Source of the DNA: an uncultured Clostridia bacterium
GTDB taxonomy: Bacteria > Bacillota > Clostridia > TANB77 > CAG-508
Length of the DNA: 64,000 nucleotides
Direction of reading: 5' to 3'
NCBI GenBank assembly: GCA_944389125.1
Contig: CALXLF010000003.1
Span: 124,001 to 188,000 of the forward strand
Both the position numbers and the translations under genes were made by a program. Position 1 is the first letter of the stretch, and each line of letters starts with the position of its first letter. Below, piece after piece: positions 46,999 to 58,348 of this stretch. The notes under the pieces are model-generated. The model searched no databases. It was not told the origin of the DNA and saw only the letters and a program-made list of their open reading frames with translations.

Positions 46999-47065
46999 GA
47001 TATTAAAGAGATTATTAAAACTAAGCTAACACTTGAAAAAGTGTAAGCCAATGGGAGGAGAAAAA

Positions 47066-47701
47066 ATGAAAAAAGCAATTATAGGAAAGAAAGTTGGAAT
47101 GACTCAAATATTTGATGAAAAAGGAAATGTTATTCCAGTAACAGTTATTGAAGCTGGTCCATGTAATGTAGTTCAAGTAAAAACTGTTGAAACAGATGGA
47201 TATGATGCAATTCAATTAGGATTTGGAGATGTTAAAGAATATAAATTAAATAAACCAGAAAGAGGACATTTCGCAAAAGCTAGTGTACCAGTTCAAAAAC
47301 ATTTAAGAGAATTTAGAGTATCTGATGTAACTTCTCATAAAGTAGGAGATGTTATAAAAGTAGATACATTTTCAGAAGGTGATGTAGTTGATATTCAAGG
47401 TACATCAAAAGGTAAAGGTTTCCAAGGTGTTATAAAACGTCATGGACAACATAGAGGACCAATGGGACATGGTTCTATGTATCATAGAAGACCAGGTTCA
47501 ATGGGATCAACATCAACTCCAGGTAGAGTTTTCAAAGGAAAGAAATTACCAGGACACATGGGTGTTGATACAGTAACAATTCAAAATTTAAAAATCGTTA
47601 AAGTTGATTTAGATAAAAACGTTATCCTAGTAAAAGGAAGTGTTCCTGGAAATAAAGGAAGTATATTAAAAATAAAAGATAGCGTTAAGGCTACAAACTA
47701 G
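47066..47701 (+). CDS. rplC: Ribosomal protein uL3
   Basis: 211 residues; [15 protein letters not shown] start and G-H-M-G-V-D-T-V-T near the end. ATG 47066 is used, after GGGAGGAGAAAA; an upstream ATG at 47033 lacks family similarity. Binds 23S rRNA near the peptidyl-transferase centre. Confidence 0.96.
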   Translation: MKKAIIGKKVGMTQIFDEKGNVIPVTVIEAGPCNVVQVKTVETDGYDAIQLGFGDVKEYKLNKPERGHFAKASVPVQKHLREFRVSDVTSHKVGDVIKVDTFSEGDVVDIQGTSKGKGFQGVIKRHGQHRGPMGHGSMYHRRPGSMGSTSTPGRVFKGKKLPGHMGVDTVTIQNLKIVKVDLDKNVILVKGSVPGNKGSILKIKDSVKATN

Positions 47702-47717
47702 GAAAGGAGGAGAAAAG

Positions 47718-48344
47718 ATGCCTAAGGTAGATGTATATGATATTAAAGGAGAAAAAGTAAAATCTATGACACTTAAAGATGAAGTATTTGGTATTGAACC
47801 AAATGAAGCAATAGTTCATAGCGTTTTAATTAATTATTTAGCTAATCAAAGACAAGGTACACAAAGCACTAAAACAAGAGCTGAAGTTAGAGGCGGTGGC
47901 AAGAAACCTTGGAGACAAAAAGGAACTGGTAGAGCAAGACAAGGTTCAATAAGAGCTCCACAATGGATTAAAGGTGGTATAGCTTTAGGACCAAAACCAC
48001 GTTCTTATAAATATAGAGTAAATAAAAAAGAAAAACAATTAGCTATAAAATCATTATTAAGTTCAAAGGTTTTAGACAAAGATTTAGTAGTTGTTGATAA
48101 ATTTGATTTTAAAGAGATAAAAACAAAACAAATGGTAGATGCTCTTAAAAATTTAAAAGTTGAAGGAAAAGCTTTAATAATGATACCAGAGAAAAATGAA
48201 GTTATTCAAAAATCTTCAAGAAATATTGAAAATGTTAGAACAACTTCAGTTTCTACAATAAATGTATTTGATTTATTAAAATACAAAAAATTAGTTTTAA
48301 CAGTTGACACTGTTAAAAAATTAGAGGAGGTGTATGTAAAATAA
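47718..48344 (+). CDS. rplD: Ribosomal protein uL4
   Basis: 208 residues; the conserved loop [20 protein letters not shown] lines the exit tunnel. Stop codon overlaps the rplW start by one base. RBS GAAAGGAGGAGAAAAG. Confidence 0.97.
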   Translation: MPKVDVYDIKGEKVKSMTLKDEVFGIEPNEAIVHSVLINYLANQRQGTQSTKTRAEVRGGGKKPWRQKGTGRARQGSIRAPQWIKGGIALGPKPRSYKYRVNKKEKQLAIKSLLSSKVLDKDLVVVDKFDFKEIKTKQMVDALKNLKVEGKALIMIPEKNEVIQKSSRNIENVRTTSVSTINVFDLLKYKKLVLTVDTVKKLEEVYVK

Positions 48345-48688
48345 TGGTAGCAGAAGATATTATAATTGCCCCAGTTATAACTGAGGAAGCAAGCATGAGA
48401 ATAGCTGAAGGAAAATACACTTTCAAAGTTGCAAAAAAAGCAACAAAAATTGATATTAAAAATGCTGTAGAAAAATTATTTGGAGTTAAAGTATTAAATG
48501 TAAGAACAATCTCTGTAAAAGGAAAAGAAAAAAGAGTTGGTGTTCATTTAGGAAGAACTTCAGATTGGAAAAAAGCAATAGTAACAATTGATACAGAAGC
48601 TTCAGGTAAAACTTATGTATCAAAAGGTGGAAAAGAAGTTAAATTAGATAAAAAATATAAAGATTCAATTGAAGGATTTTCAGTTTAA
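48344..48688 (+). CDS. rplW: Ribosomal protein uL23
   Basis: 114 residues; [21 protein letters not shown] and V-R-T-I-S-V-K-G-K. Lies at the tunnel exit. Translationally coupled to rplD by the TAATG overlap. Confidence 0.95.
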   Translation: MVAEDIIIAPVITEEASMRIAEGKYTFKVAKKATKIDIKNAVEKLFGVKVLNVRTISVKGKEKRVGVHLGRTSDWKKAIVTIDTEASGKTYVSKGGKEVKLDKKYKDSIEGFSV

Positions 48689-48826
48689 TATTTAATTTAA
48701 TTAAATTATCTAGAATTAACTAGGATAATAAAATTTAACTGAAGGCGGAGCAGGAAAAATTCCGTTAATATTAAAATAAGATTTGAAAAGATTGTCTTTT
48801 CAAAAATCTAAGAAAGGAAAAAGAAA

Positions 48827-49654
48827 ATGGGAATTAAAACATATAGACCATATACTCCATCAAGAAGAAATATGACATCTTCAACTTTTGAAGAAGTTAC
48901 TAAAAAAACTCCTGAAAAATCTTTATTAGCTAAGAAAAAGAAAAATTCAGGTAGAAATTCTTATGGAAGAATAACAGTAAGACACCAAGGTGGTGGAAAT
49001 AGACAAAAATATAGAATAGTAGATTTTAAGAGACAAAAAGATGATATGGAAGCAACAGTTATTGGAATTGAGTATGATCCAAATAGAAGTGCAAATATCG
49101 CTTTAATAGAATATGAAGATGGAACAAAAAGCTACATTTTAGCTCCACAAGGATTAACTGATGGAGATAAAGTTATATCAGGAGCAAAAGTAGATATTAA
49201 ACCAGGAAACAGTATGCCAATAGAGAGCATTCCAGTTGGTACTATGATTCATAATATAGAATTAAATCCAGGTCAAGGTGGAAAATTAGTAAGAAGTGCT
49301 GGACAAGAAGCACAATTAATGGCTAAAGAAGGAGCTTATGCTCATGTTAGACTTCCATCTGGAGAAATGAGATTAATTTCTGTAAAATGTAGAGCAACAA
49401 TTGGAACAATAGGAAATAGTGATCATGAAAATATTAAATTAGGAAAAGCAGGAAGAAAAAGACATATGGGTATTAGACCAACAGTTAGAGGTTCTGTAAT
49501 GAATCCTAATGATCACCCACATGGTGGTGGTGAAGGTAAAGCTCCAGTTGGACATAGTGGACCACTTACTCCTTGGGGTAAACCAGCACTTGGATATAAG
49601 ACAAGAGATAAGAAAAAACAATCTAATAAATTTATAGTTAAAAGAAGAAAATAG
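48827..49654 (+). CDS. rplB: Ribosomal protein uL2
   Basis: 275 residues; [16 protein letters not shown], and the catalytic-centre region [14 protein letters not shown]. The 138-base gap before it holds an A/T-rich hairpin (AGATTT-AAAAGA with TCTTTT-AAATCT) just before RBS AAGAAAGGAAAA. Confidence 0.97.
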   Translation: MGIKTYRPYTPSRRNMTSSTFEEVTKKTPEKSLLAKKKKNSGRNSYGRITVRHQGGGNRQKYRIVDFKRQKDDMEATVIGIEYDPNRSANIALIEYEDGTKSYILAPQGLTDGDKVISGAKVDIKPGNSMPIESIPVGTMIHNIELNPGQGGKLVRSAGQEAQLMAKEGAYAHVRLPSGEMRLISVKCRATIGTIGNSDHENIKLGKAGRKRHMGIRPTVRGSVMNPNDHPHGGGEGKAPVGHSGPLTPWGKPALGYKTRDKKKQSNKFIVKRRK

Positions 49655-49665
49655 AATACTCATAG

Positions 49666-49694
49666 TAAAATTTTGCTTTGGCAAAATTTTACAC
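49666..49694 (+). other. Intra-operon hairpin between rplB and rpsS
   Basis: GTAAAATTTTGC and GCAAAATTTTAC form a perfect 12-bp stem with a TTTG loop and no T run, so an mRNA processing or stability element is more likely than a terminator. Confidence 0.6.
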
Positions 49695-49779
49695 GAGATA
49701 TTCTTAAGAGCGAAAGAATTCGATTTTTACAAGGTAAAAAGCGTTCTACTTTCGGATGAATTGAGAAAGGAGATAAAAT

Positions 49780-50055
49780 ATGTCAAGATCAAGTAAAAAG
49801 AAACCATTCGTACAACCTAAATTATTATCTAGAATTGAAGCTATGAATGAGACTGGTAAAAAAGAAGTTTTAAAAACATGGTCAAGAGCTTCTACAATTT
49901 ATCCACAAATGGTTGGTCATACTATAGCTGTTCATGATGGAAGAAAACATGTTCCTGTATATATAACAGAAGAAATGATTGGACATAAATTAGGTGAATT
50001 TGCTCCAACAAGAACATTTAAAGGACATAGTGGAGATAAAACAACAAAGAAATAA
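49780..50055 (+). CDS. rpsS: Ribosomal protein uS19
   Basis: 91 residues; [19 protein letters not shown] and R-K-H-V-P-V-Y. RBS GAAAGGAGATAAAAT. Confidence 0.96.
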   Translation: MSRSSKKKPFVQPKLLSRIEAMNETGKKEVLKTWSRASTIYPQMVGHTIAVHDGRKHVPVYITEEMIGHKLGEFAPTRTFKGHSGDKTTKK

Positions 50056-50115
50056 AAAGAAATAAATTATAGATGTAAAATTTACATCTAAATTCTAGAA
50101 CAGGAGGTAAAAAAA

Positions 50116-50475
50116 GTGAAAGAAGAAGAGACAACTGTAGCAGAAGCTAGAGCAACTCTTAAATATGCTAGAATTTCAAGTAGAAAAGTTAAAATTGTAG
50201 CAGATTTAATTAGAGGAAAAAATGTAGATGAAGCATTAGCAATTTTAAAATTTGCTCCAAAAGCTTCAAGCGAGATTTTAGAAAAATTACTAAAATCAGC
50301 TATAGCAAATGCTGAAAACAATCACTTTATGAATAGAAAAGACTTAAGAGTAGCAGAAATTTATGCTAACCAAGGTCCAACATTAAAAAGAATAAGACCA
50401 GCTGCAAAAGGTTCAGCTGTGAGAATAAGAAAAAGAACAAGTCATATAACAATAGTTTTAAGAGAAAGTAAATAA
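50116..50475 (+). CDS. rplV: Ribosomal protein uL22
   Basis: 119 residues; [18 protein letters not shown] and a C-terminal beta hairpin [14 protein letters not shown] start after CAGGAGGTAAAAAAA. Confidence 0.95.
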   Translation: MKEEETTVAEARATLKYARISSRKVKIVADLIRGKNVDEALAILKFAPKASSEILEKLLKSAIANAENNHFMNRKDLRVAEIYANQGPTLKRIRPAAKGSAVRIRKRTSHITIVLRESK

Positions 50476-50492
50476 TTAAAAAGGAGGATATC

Positions 50493-51152
50493 ATGGGACA
50501 AAAAGTACATCCAAACGGAATGAGAGTAGGCGTAATTAGAGATTGGGAATCAAAATGGTATGCAGATAAGAAAAATTACAGTGATTATCTAGTTGAAGAT
50601 TACAAAATCCGTAAATATGTAAAACAAAAATTGTTAGCTAGTGGAATTTCAAAAATTGAAATCGAAAGAACAGCTAAATTTGTTAAAATTAATGTTTATA
50701 CAGCTAAACCAGGATTAGTTATTGGTAAAGGTGGAAATCTTGCTGAAGAATTAAGAACTGAGTTAGAAAAAATGATAAATAAAAAAGTAAATTTAAATAT
50801 AGTTGAGGTTAAAAATGCTGATATGGACGCACAATTAGTTGCTGAAAATATTGCTGCTCAATTAGTAAAAAGAATTTCATTCAGAAGAGCAATGAAACAA
50901 GCAATGCAAAAAGCTATGAAAGCTGGAGCTTTAGGAATCAAAACTGCGGTATCAGGAAGACTTGGTGGAGCAGATATGGCTAGAACAGAATTTTATAAAG
51001 ATGGAACTATACCACTTCAAACATTAAGAGCTGATATTGATTATGGTTTCTATGAAGCTGATACTACTTATGGAAAGATAGGTGTAAAAGTTTGGATTTA
51101 TAAAGGCGAAGTACTTCCAGCTAAAAAAGAAGCAAAAGGAGGTAATGAATAA
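50493..51152 (+). CDS. rpsC: Ribosomal protein uS3
   Basis: 219 residues; [10 protein letters not shown] start, KH motif V-I-G-K-G-G-N, and R-L-G-G-A-D-M-A-R. Stop overlaps the rplP start (TAATG). Confidence 0.97.
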   Translation: MGQKVHPNGMRVGVIRDWESKWYADKKNYSDYLVEDYKIRKYVKQKLLASGISKIEIERTAKFVKINVYTAKPGLVIGKGGNLAEELRTELEKMINKKVNLNIVEVKNADMDAQLVAENIAAQLVKRISFRRAMKQAMQKAMKAGALGIKTAVSGRLGGADMARTEFYKDGTIPLQTLRADIDYGFYEADTTYGKIGVKVWIYKGEVLPAKKEAKGGNE

Positions 51153-51595
51153 TGCCAGTAATGCCAAAAAGAACAAAATATAGAAAAATGCAAAAAGGTA
51201 GAAACAGAGGTTACGCTACTCGTGGAAATAAAGTAAATGAAGGCGAGTTTGGACTTCAAGCTACAACTGCTGGATGGATTAAATCAAACCAAATTGAAGC
51301 TGCCAGAGTTGCAATGACTCGTTATATAAAAAGAGGTGGAAAAGTTTGGATTAAAATATTCCCAGACAAACCAATAACAAAGAAACCAGCAGAAACTCGT
51401 ATGGGTAAAGGTAAAGGTGCTCCAGAATATTGGGTTGCAGTTGTAAAACCAGGAAGAGTTTTGTTTGAAATAGCAGGAGTTTCTGAAGAAGTTGCTAGAG
51501 AAGCTTTAAGACTAGCAGGACATAAATTACCAGTTCAAACAAAATTCGTAAAAAGAGAAAATGAAATGGATGGTGATCAAGTTGAAAAATGTTAA
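51152..51595 (+). CDS. rplP: Ribosomal protein uL16
   Basis: 147 residues; M-P-K-R-T-K-Y-R-K-x-x-K-G-R-N-R-G, [12 protein letters not shown]. Overlaps rpsC by one base and rpmC by 14 bases. Confidence 0.97.
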   Translation: MPVMPKRTKYRKMQKGRNRGYATRGNKVNEGEFGLQATTAGWIKSNQIEAARVAMTRYIKRGGKVWIKIFPDKPITKKPAETRMGKGKGAPEYWVAVVKPGRVLFEIAGVSEEVAREALRLAGHKLPVQTKFVKRENEMDGDQVEKC

Positions 51596-51779
51596 GAAAT
51601 TAAATGAGATGTCTTCACCAGATTTAGAGAAAGAATTAGTTGAGTTAAAATCAGAGCTTTTTAAATTAAGATTTAACGGAGCAACTGGTGGCAATGAAAA
51701 TAAAATTAAAGTAAGAGAAGTAAAAAAGAACATAGCTAGAGCAAAAACTATATTAAGAAAAAGAGAAATTGAAGGTTAA
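51582..51779 (+). CDS. rpmC: Ribosomal protein uL29
   Basis: About 65 residues; [24 protein letters not shown] 51582 is a likely start inside the end of rplP; an in-frame ATG at 51561 would add seven unrelated residues. The exact start is uncertain. Confidence 0.88.
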   Translation: MKNVKKLNEMSSPDLEKELVELKSELFKLRFNGATGGNENKIKVREVKKNIARAKTILRKREIEG

Positions 51780-51837
51780 TTTTCTCAGAATTAAATAATA
51801 AAAAGCAAAAAGTTTGTAGGAAGGAGAATAATTCATT

Positions 51838-52101
51838 ATGGAAGAAAGAAATCTTCGTAAAACAATGATTGGAACAGTTGTATCTGATAAAATGGATAAA
51901 ACAGTAGTTGTTGCAGTTGAAACAAGAGTAAAACATCCTATTTATAAGAAAACTGTTAAAAGAACATATAAACTAAAAGCTCATGATGAAGAAAATAACT
52001 GCAAAGTTGGAGACAGAGTAAAAGTAATGGAAACAAGACCTTTATCTAAAGATAAAAGATGGAGAGTTGTTGAAGTTGTTGAAAAAGCAGTTATTAAATA
52101 A
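51838..52101 (+). CDS. rpsQ: Ribosomal protein uS17
   Basis: 87 residues; [19 protein letters not shown] and [29 protein letters not shown]. Confidence 0.96.
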   Translation: MEERNLRKTMIGTVVSDKMDKTVVVAVETRVKHPIYKKTVKRTYKLKAHDEENNCKVGDRVKVMETRPLSKDKRWRVVEVVEKAVIK

Positions 52102-52137
52102 GTGAGATTAAAAAATTAAAAGGAGGATTATAAAGCA

Positions 52138-52506
52138 ATGGTACAACAACAAACTAGATTAAAAGTAGCTGATAATACAGGTGCTAAAGAAATAATGTGT
52201 ATTAGATGCTTAGGTGGTTCATATAGAAAGTATGCTGAAATAGGAGATATAATAATTGCTTCTGTTAAAGATGCTACACCAGGTGGGGTTGTTAAAAAAG
52301 GTGAAGTTGTTAGAGCTGTTGTAGTAAGAACTAAAAAAGGCGCAAGACGTAGTGATGGTTCTTATGTAAAATTTGATGAAAATGCAGCAGTTATAATTCG
52401 TGAAGACGGAACACCTAGAGGAACTCGTATATTTGGTCCAGTAGCAAGAGAATTAAGAGAGAAAAATTATATGAAAATATTATCTCTAGCTCCAGAAGTA
52501 TTATAA
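52138..52506 (+). CDS. rplN: Ribosomal protein uL14
   Basis: 122 residues; [15 protein letters not shown] and [34 protein letters not shown]. Confidence 0.97.
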   Translation: MVQQQTRLKVADNTGAKEIMCIRCLGGSYRKYAEIGDIIIASVKDATPGGVVKKGEVVRAVVVRTKKGARRSDGSYVKFDENAAVIIREDGTPRGTRIFGPVARELREKNYMKILSLAPEVL

Positions 52507-52561
52507 TTTAAATTACAGATTGAAAATATAAGATTCTTTGAAAAAGAGGTGAAAAAGTAAA

Positions 52562-52873
52562 ATGTTAAAAGTAAAAAAAGGTGATACTGTAGAAGTTTTA
52601 TCTGGAAATGATAAGGGAAAACAAGGTGAAGTTCTAGAAGTAATTCCTAAAAAAGATAAAATCATCGTTAAAGGTGTTAATGTAAGAAAAAAACATGTTA
52701 AACCTAGAAAACAAGGTGAAGAAGGCGGAATTATTTCTGTTGAATGTGCAATATATAGTAGTAAAGTAAATGTTGTATGTCCAAAATGTAAGAAACCAAC
52801 AAAAGTTGGATTTACAACAGATAAAAATGAAAAAGTTCGTGTTTGTAAAAAATGTGGTGCAAAAATAAAATAA
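52562..52873 (+). CDS. rplX: Ribosomal protein uL24
   Basis: 103 residues; KOW motif K-G-D-T-V-E-V-L-S-G-N-D-K-G-K. Four cysteines in two C-x-x-C pairs (C-P-K-C and C-K-K-C) near the end probably hold zinc. RBS AAGAGGTGAAAAAG. Confidence 0.96.
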   Translation: MLKVKKGDTVEVLSGNDKGKQGEVLEVIPKKDKIIVKGVNVRKKHVKPRKQGEEGGIISVECAIYSSKVNVVCPKCKKPTKVGFTTDKNEKVRVCKKCGAKIK

Positions 52874-52904
52874 TTATGTTAAGAAAGGAGGCACTTAAAA
52901 CATT

Positions 52905-53444
52905 ATGGAAAAACTAAGAGAACAATATAAATCAGAAGTTATTCCAGCTTTGATGAAAAAATTTAATTATTCTTCTATTATGGAAGTTCCAAAGCTAGAA
53001 AAAATCGTTATAAATATTGGTTTAGGAGATATAAAAGATAATCCAAAAGCATTAGATAATGCAATAAATGATTTAAGTTTAATTACTGGACAAAAACCAG
53101 TTATAACAACAGCTAAAAAATCAATTGCAGCTTTTAAATTAAGAGAAGGAGTTAAAGTTGGATGTAAAGTTACATTAAGATCTGGAAAAATGTATGACTT
53201 TGCTTACAAATTATTTAATGTAGCTCTTCCAAGAGTAAGAGATTTTAGAGGAGTTTCAAAGAACTCATTTGATGGAAGAGGAAATTATTCAATGGGATTA
53301 AAAGAACAATTAATATTCCCAGAAATCGAATATGATAAAGTAGATAAATTAAGAGGTATGGATATTTCATTTATAACAACAGCTAAGACTGATGAAGAAG
53401 CTAAAGAATTACTTACTTTATTAGGAATGCCTTTTAAAAATTAG
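52905..53444 (+). CDS. rplE: Ribosomal protein uL5
   Basis: 179 residues; [20 protein letters not shown] and G-M-D-I-S-F. RBS AGAAAGGAGGCAC. Binds 5S rRNA. Confidence 0.97.
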   Translation: MEKLREQYKSEVIPALMKKFNYSSIMEVPKLEKIVINIGLGDIKDNPKALDNAINDLSLITGQKPVITTAKKSIAAFKLREGVKVGCKVTLRSGKMYDFAYKLFNVALPRVRDFRGVSKNSFDGRGNYSMGLKEQLIFPEIEYDKVDKLRGMDISFITTAKTDEEAKELLTLLGMPFKN

Positions 53445-53456
53445 AAAGGAGAAATT

Positions 53457-53642
53457 ATGGCTAAAAAATCATTAAAAGTAAAATGTGCAAAAAAACAAAA
53501 ATATACAACTAGAGAATATAATAGATGTAAAATTTGCGGTAGACCTCATAGCTATATTAGAAAATATGGAATATGCCGTTTATGTTTTAGAGAATTAGCT
53601 CATAAAGGTGAAATACCAGGTGTTAAAAAAGCAAGCTGGTAA
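53457..53642 (+). CDS. rpsN: Ribosomal protein uS14, zinc (type Z) form
   Basis: 61 residues with C-K-I-C and C-R-L-C zinc ligands. Typical for Firmicutes. RBS AAAGGAGAAATT, 12 bases after rplE. Confidence 0.96.
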   Translation: MAKKSLKVKCAKKQKYTTREYNRCKICGRPHSYIRKYGICRLCFRELAHKGEIPGVKKASW

Positions 53643-53678
53643 ATTGTAATTAAATAATGAAAAAGGAGGGAAATTGTA

Positions 53679-54077
53679 GTGAATACGACAGATCCAATAG
53701 CAGATATGTTAACAAGAATTAGAAATGCTAATAATGCTAAGTTTAAAACAGTTGATGTTCCAGCTTCAAAAATGAAAAAAGCTATAGCAGAAACATTAGT
53801 AGAAGAAGGATATATAAAATCTTTTGAAGAAATTGATGACGGAATTCAAGGCGTTTTAAGAATTTCTTTAAAATATGATGAAAAAGGAAAAAGAGTAATT
53901 TCTGGATTAAAAAGAATAAGTAAACCAGGACTTAGAATTTATTCTTCAAAAGATGAATTACCAAAAGTTCTTAATGGTTTAGGTATTGCTTTAATATCTA
54001 CATCAAAAGGAATCGTAACTGATAAGAAAGCAAGAGAATTAGGCTTAGGTGGAGAAGTATTAGCCTATGTTTGGTAA
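53679..54077 (+). CDS. rpsH: Ribosomal protein uS8
   Basis: 132 residues; [13 protein letters not shown] start and S-T-S-K-G-I-V-T-D near the end. GTG start after AAAGGAGGGAAATTGTA. Confidence 0.96.
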   Translation: MNTTDPIADMLTRIRNANNAKFKTVDVPASKMKKAIAETLVEEGYIKSFEEIDDGIQGVLRISLKYDEKGKRVISGLKRISKPGLRIYSSKDELPKVLNGLGIALISTSKGIVTDKKARELGLGGEVLAYVW

Positions 54078-54166
54078 TTTATAAAAATTATTAAATTAAT
54101 TTGTAAAATAATAATAAATTATATTGGTATCGTAGACAAAATTTGATAAAAGGAGGAAATAAGACA

Positions 54167-54706
54167 ATGTCTAGAATAGGAAATAAACCTATTACAGTTC
54201 CAGATGGCGTTAATGTTACAATTGATGGTCATAAAATAACTGTAAAAGGACCTAAAGGAACATTAGAAAGAGAAGTAAGTAATAAAATTAATGTAACTTT
54301 AGATGGAAATGTTATTAATGTAACAAGAAATAATGATCAACCTGAAAGCAGAAGTTTACATGGTTTAACTAGAACTTTGATTAATAACATGATTCAAGGA
54401 ACAGTTAAAGAATATGAAAGAAAATTAGAAGTAAATGGAATTGGTTATAGAGCTCAGAAAAAAGGTAAAGATTTAGTTTTAACTTTAGGATATTCACATC
54501 CAGTTGAAGTTGAAGCTCCAGAAGGAATTACTTTTGAAGTTCCAAGTCCAAATGAGATAATAGTAAAAGGAATAGACAAAGAATTAGTTGGTCAAACAGC
54601 AGCTATTTTAAGAACAAAAAGACCACCTGAAGTTTATAAAGGTAAAGGTATTAAATATGCTGAAGAAACTATTAGACGTAAGGAAGGTAAAGCTGGTAAA
54701 AAATAA
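54167..54706 (+). CDS. rplF: Ribosomal protein uL6
   Basis: 179 residues; [11 protein letters not shown] and the conserved [15 protein letters not shown] 54167 follows AAAGGAGGAAATAAGAC; an upstream ATG at 54143 precedes that ribosome binding site. Confidence 0.96.
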   Translation: MSRIGNKPITVPDGVNVTIDGHKITVKGPKGTLEREVSNKINVTLDGNVINVTRNNDQPESRSLHGLTRTLINNMIQGTVKEYERKLEVNGIGYRAQKKGKDLVLTLGYSHPVEVEAPEGITFEVPSPNEIIVKGIDKELVGQTAAILRTKRPPEVYKGKGIKYAEETIRRKEGKAGKK

Positions 54707-54747
54707 ACCAATAAAAAATAATTAAATAAAAGTAAACTTAAGTAAAT

Positions 54748-54802
54748 AGGGGTATATTTAATCTTTAGAATATACCTTTAGGGATTAAATATATCCCTAA
54801 AA
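54748..54802 (+). promoter_or_regulatory. Mutually exclusive hairpins between rplF and rplR
   Basis: TATATTTAATC pairs with GATTAAATATA in a long stem bounded by GGG and CCC, but the left arm can instead pair GGTATAT with ATATACC inside the loop. The two folds exclude each other, which suggests a regulatory switch or processing site ahead of RBS AGAAAGGAGAATA. Confidence 0.5.
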
Positions 54803-54827
54803 AGTTACTTAGAAAGGAGAATAAATA

Positions 54828-55187
54828 ATGATTTCTAAAATAGATAAAAAAGCAGAGAAACAAAGAAGACATGCTAGAGTTCGTAGAAAAATCAGTGGAA
54901 GCAGTGATTGTCCAAGACTTGCTGTTTGTAAATCTAATAAGAATATCATTGCACAAATTATTGATGATACTAAAGGTGAGACTTTAGTTTATGTTTCAAC
55001 ATTAAATAAAGATATTAAAACAAAACGTTGTAATATAGAAGCTGCTAAAGAAGTTGGAGCTTTGGTTGCTAAAAAAGCTCAAGAAAAAAATATAAAAACA
55101 GTAGTTTTTGATAGGGGCGGATATATTTATCATGGTATTGTTAAAGAATTAGCTGATAGTGCTCGTGAAGGTGGACTAGAATTTTAA
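54828..55187 (+). CDS. rplR: Ribosomal protein uL18
   Basis: 119 residues; [13 protein letters not shown] and [10 protein letters not shown]. Binds 5S rRNA with uL5. Confidence 0.96.
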   Translation: MISKIDKKAEKQRRHARVRRKISGSSDCPRLAVCKSNKNIIAQIIDDTKGETLVYVSTLNKDIKTKRCNIEAAKEVGALVAKKAQEKNIKTVVFDRGGYIYHGIVKELADSAREGGLEF

Positions 55188-55218
55188 TAAGATTAAAAAA
55201 GGAGGGAATAACCTTAAG

Positions 55219-55710
55219 ATGGAAGAAAATAATACAGTTGAATTAAAAGAAAAAGTTGTTGCTATCAATAGAGTTGCTAAAGTTGTTAAAGGTGGTAGAA
55301 CTTTTAGATTTAGTGCAGTTGTTGTTGTTGGAGATGAAGCAGGACATATTGGTGTTGGAAATGGAAAAGCTGCTGAAGTTCCAGATGCAATAAGAAAAGC
55401 TATTGATGAAGCTAAAAAGAATTTAATTGAAGTGCCTATCAAAGGAACAACTATTCCTCATGAATATGTTGGTAAATTTGGAAGTGCAACTGTAATGTTA
55501 AAACCAGGAGCTGAAGGTTCTGGTGTTATAGCAGGAGGTAGTGTAAGACCAGTATTAGAACTTGCTGGATATAAAGATATTAAAACAAAAATAATAGGAA
55601 CAAATAATCCTAGAAATGTTGTATATGCTACTATAAACGCTCTTGAAAACATGCAAACAGCTGAACAAGTTGCAGCTAAAAGAGGAAAAAAAGTTAGCGA
55701 AATTTTATAA
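55219..55710 (+). CDS. rpsE: Ribosomal protein uS5
   Basis: 163 residues; [26 protein letters not shown] and T-I-P-H-E-Y. RBS AAAGGAGGGAATAACC. rpmD (uL30), which normally follows, is absent; only 97 non-coding bases lie before rplO. Confidence 0.96.
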   Translation: MEENNTVELKEKVVAINRVAKVVKGGRTFRFSAVVVVGDEAGHIGVGNGKAAEVPDAIRKAIDEAKKNLIEVPIKGTTIPHEYVGKFGSATVMLKPGAEGSGVIAGGSVRPVLELAGYKDIKTKIIGTNNPRNVVYATINALENMQTAEQVAAKRGKKVSEIL

Positions 55711-55807
55711 TTTTTATGCTTGACAAATAAATAATTATAATATTAAATAAATATGTGAGATTAGATAAAGAAAATAATTTACGTCAAAAAAAGGAGGTGC
55801 TAAAAAG

Positions 55808-56242
55808 ATGGACTTAGGTAATTTACCAGCAAGCGTTGAAAGAAGAGCTAGAAAAAGAGTTGGTCGTGGTATAGGATCAGGATCTGGAAAAACATCTACT
55901 AGAGGACAAAAAGGTCAAAAATCTAGAACAGGTGGAGGAGTTAGAAGAGGTTTTGAAGGTGGTCAAACACCATTATATAGAAGATTGCCAAAAAGAGGAT
56001 TTAAAAATTTCAACCACAAAAATTACACTGAAGTAACTTTAACAATGCTAAACAAATCAGAAGCAACAGATGTTACAGCCGATACATTATTAGCAGAAGG
56101 AATTATTGGAAAAATAAATGATGGAATAGTTGTTTTAGGAACAGGTACACTAGAGAAAAAATTAAATGTAAAAGCAGCTAGATTCACAAAAACAGCTTCA
56201 GAAAAAATAGAAGCCTTAGGCGGAAAGATAGAGGTGATTTAG
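55808..56242 (+). CDS. rplO: Ribosomal protein uL15
   Basis: 144 residues; [19 protein letters not shown] and [32 protein letters not shown]. secY follows with no gap. Confidence 0.96.
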   Translation: MDLGNLPASVERRARKRVGRGIGSGSGKTSTRGQKGQKSRTGGGVRRGFEGGQTPLYRRLPKRGFKNFNHKNYTEVTLTMLNKSEATDVTADTLLAEGIIGKINDGIVVLGTGTLEKKLNVKAARFTKTASEKIEALGGKIEVI

Positions 56243-57580
56243 TTGTTTAAAACAATAAAAAATGCTTTAAAAACACCAGAAGTTAGAAAAAAATTATTAT
56301 ATACTTTATTATTAATAATTGTTTTTAGATTTGGTTGCTATATAACAGCACCAGGAGTTAATGCTTCAGAATTAGCTGAACAAATGAGAAATGCTACTTC
56401 AGGAGGCTTTACAGCTTTAATTGATACAATTTCAGGAGGTGCCTTCTCAAATTTATCAATATTTGCTATGTCAATAACTCCATATATTACAGCATCAATT
56501 GTTATACAACTATTAGGTATGATAATACCATCATTACAAGCTCTTATTAAAGAAGGTGGAGAGCTTGGAAAACAAAAGGTTAATAAATACACTAAAATAT
56601 TAACTATAGTATTAGCAGCTATAGAAGCTGCAGGTATCTATATTTCATATAGTAGAAACTATGCAAATGTATTTATTAATCCAGGATTTTTTACAGGAGC
56701 TTTAGTTGTAATTTCATTAATTGCAGGAACTGCAATATTAATGTGGCTTGGAGAGCAAATTACAAGTAAAGGAATTGGAAATGGTATTTCAATGATTGTA
56801 TTTGTTGGTATCATTTCTGGATTACCATCAGGAATTACATCATTAAAAAATATAATATTTACATCAGATGGATTTAGTACAGCAGGACTTGCTACAGCAA
56901 TAGCAATTATAATAGGAGCTTTATTATTAGTAACAGGTGTTGTATGGGTTCAAAGTGCTGAAAGAAGAATACCAGTACAATATGCTAAAAAAGTTGTTGG
57001 AAGAAAAATGTATGGTGGACAAAATACTCATATTCCACTTAAATTAGCAATGGCAGGTGTTATGCCTATAATCTTTGCTTCATCATTTTTAACATTTCCA
57101 GCAATGATTATAAGTATATTTGCTCCAAATAGTATTGGTGGAACAGGATTTTTGGCAGGATTATATAAATTCTCAATTGCAACATCATCTTCTACTGGAA
57201 TTGGATGGGGATATTCATTAGCAAATGCTATAGTATATTTAATATTAATAGTAGCATTTACTTTCTTCTATACATTAGCTACTTTCAATCCAGCAGAAGT
57301 TTCTCAAAATATAAAACAAAATGGTGGATTTATTCCAGGTATTAGAGCTGGAAAACCAACAACTGATTATTTAAAATCAGTTCTTATGAAGCTAACTTGG
57401 TTTGGTTCAATCTTTTTAGGAATTATTGCTATATTGCCTATGTTACTTAGATTTTCTGGATTGGACATCTCTTTTGGTGGTACATCAATCTTAATTGTCG
57501 TTGGTGTAGCATTAGAAACAGTTCAACAACTAGAATCTCAATTAGTAATGAGACATTATAAAGGATTTTTAGAGAAATAA
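56243..57580 (+). CDS. secY: Preprotein translocase subunit SecY
   Basis: Channel of the Sec translocon. 445 residues with ten membrane segments; plug and gate regions (S-G-G-A-F-S-N-L-S-I-F-A, M-S-I-T-P-Y-I-T-A-S-I) and cytoplasmic loop A-E-R-R-I-P-V-Q-Y. TTG 56243 directly after the rplO stop, with AGAGGTGATT as ribosome binding site. Confidence 0.97.
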   Translation: MFKTIKNALKTPEVRKKLLYTLLLIIVFRFGCYITAPGVNASELAEQMRNATSGGFTALIDTISGGAFSNLSIFAMSITPYITASIVIQLLGMIIPSLQALIKEGGELGKQKVNKYTKILTIVLAAIEAAGIYISYSRNYANVFINPGFFTGALVVISLIAGTAILMWLGEQITSKGIGNGISMIVFVGIISGLPSGITSLKNIIFTSDGFSTAGLATAIAIIIGALLLVTGVVWVQSAERRIPVQYAKKVVGRKMYGGQNTHIPLKLAMAGVMPIIFASSFLTFPAMIISIFAPNSIGGTGFLAGLYKFSIATSSSTGIGWGYSLANAIVYLILIVAFTFFYTLATFNPAEVSQNIKQNGGFIPGIRAGKPTTDYLKSVLMKLTWFGSIFLGIIAILPMLLRFSGLDISFGGTSILIVVGVALETVQQLESQLVMRHYKGFLEK

Positions 57581-57589
57581 ACAAAAATG

Positions 57590-57622
57590 GATTTCTCCTC
57601 TAAGCTTAAGGGGAGAAATCCA
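57590..57622 (+). other. Hairpin between secY and adk
   Basis: GGATTTCTCC and GGGAGAAATCC pair with no following T run; probably an mRNA processing or stability element. Confidence 0.55.
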
Positions 57623-57641
57623 AATCGTTAGGAGGCAAATT

Positions 57642-58307
57642 ATGATTATTATTATGTTAGGTGCTCAAGGAACAGGAAAAGGAACAGTTGCTGGGTTGAT
57701 TAGTGAAGCAACAGGAATTCCTCAAATATCAACAGGTGATATTTTTAGAAAAAATATCAGTGAAAAAACAAAACTTGGAATTGAAGCAGATAAATATATT
57801 TCAAAAGGAGAGTTAGTTCCAGATGATATAACAGTTCCAATGGTAGATGATAGACTATCTTGGGATGATGCAAAAGAAGGCGCAATATTAGATGGATTTC
57901 CAAGGACAATTGAACAAGCAGAAAAATTAGATGAAATTTTAGAAAAAAAGGGGAAAAAAGTTGATTTAGTAATAAATTTAGTAACTCCTAGAGATGAAAT
58001 AATAGATAGAATGTTAACAAGAAGAGTTTGTACAAATCCAGATTGTAAAGCAACATATAATACAAAATTGCATCCACCAATTAAAGAAGGAATTTGTGAT
58101 AAATGTGGCTCTCCTCTAAAACAAAGAGAGGATGATTCAGATCCAGAAGCTATAAAGAAAAGATTAGAAATATATGAAGAAAAAACAAGTCCACTTATTG
58201 ATTTTTACAAGAATAAAGGAGTATTAAGAACAGAAAAAATAAGTATATCAATAAATAGAATGGGAACAGACGTTGCAAGAGATATAGTAAATGATATAAA
58301 AAAATAA
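57642..58307 (+). CDS. adk: Adenylate kinase, zinc-lid type
   Basis: Interconverts ATP+AMP and 2 ADP. 221 residues: P-loop L-G-A-Q-G-T-G-K-G-T, D-G-F-P-R-T, and a lid with zinc Cys pairs (C-T-N-P-D-C and C-D-K-C), usual in Gram-positives. RBS TTAGGAGGCAAATT. Confidence 0.97.
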   Translation: MIIIMLGAQGTGKGTVAGLISEATGIPQISTGDIFRKNISEKTKLGIEADKYISKGELVPDDITVPMVDDRLSWDDAKEGAILDGFPRTIEQAEKLDEILEKKGKKVDLVINLVTPRDEIIDRMLTRRVCTNPDCKATYNTKLHPPIKEGICDKCGSPLKQREDDSDPEAIKKRLEIYEEKTSPLIDFYKNKGVLRTEKISISINRMGTDVARDIVNDIKK

Positions 58308-58348
58308 AGAGTAAATATTTTTAATAACAATTTAGGAAGTGATAAAAA

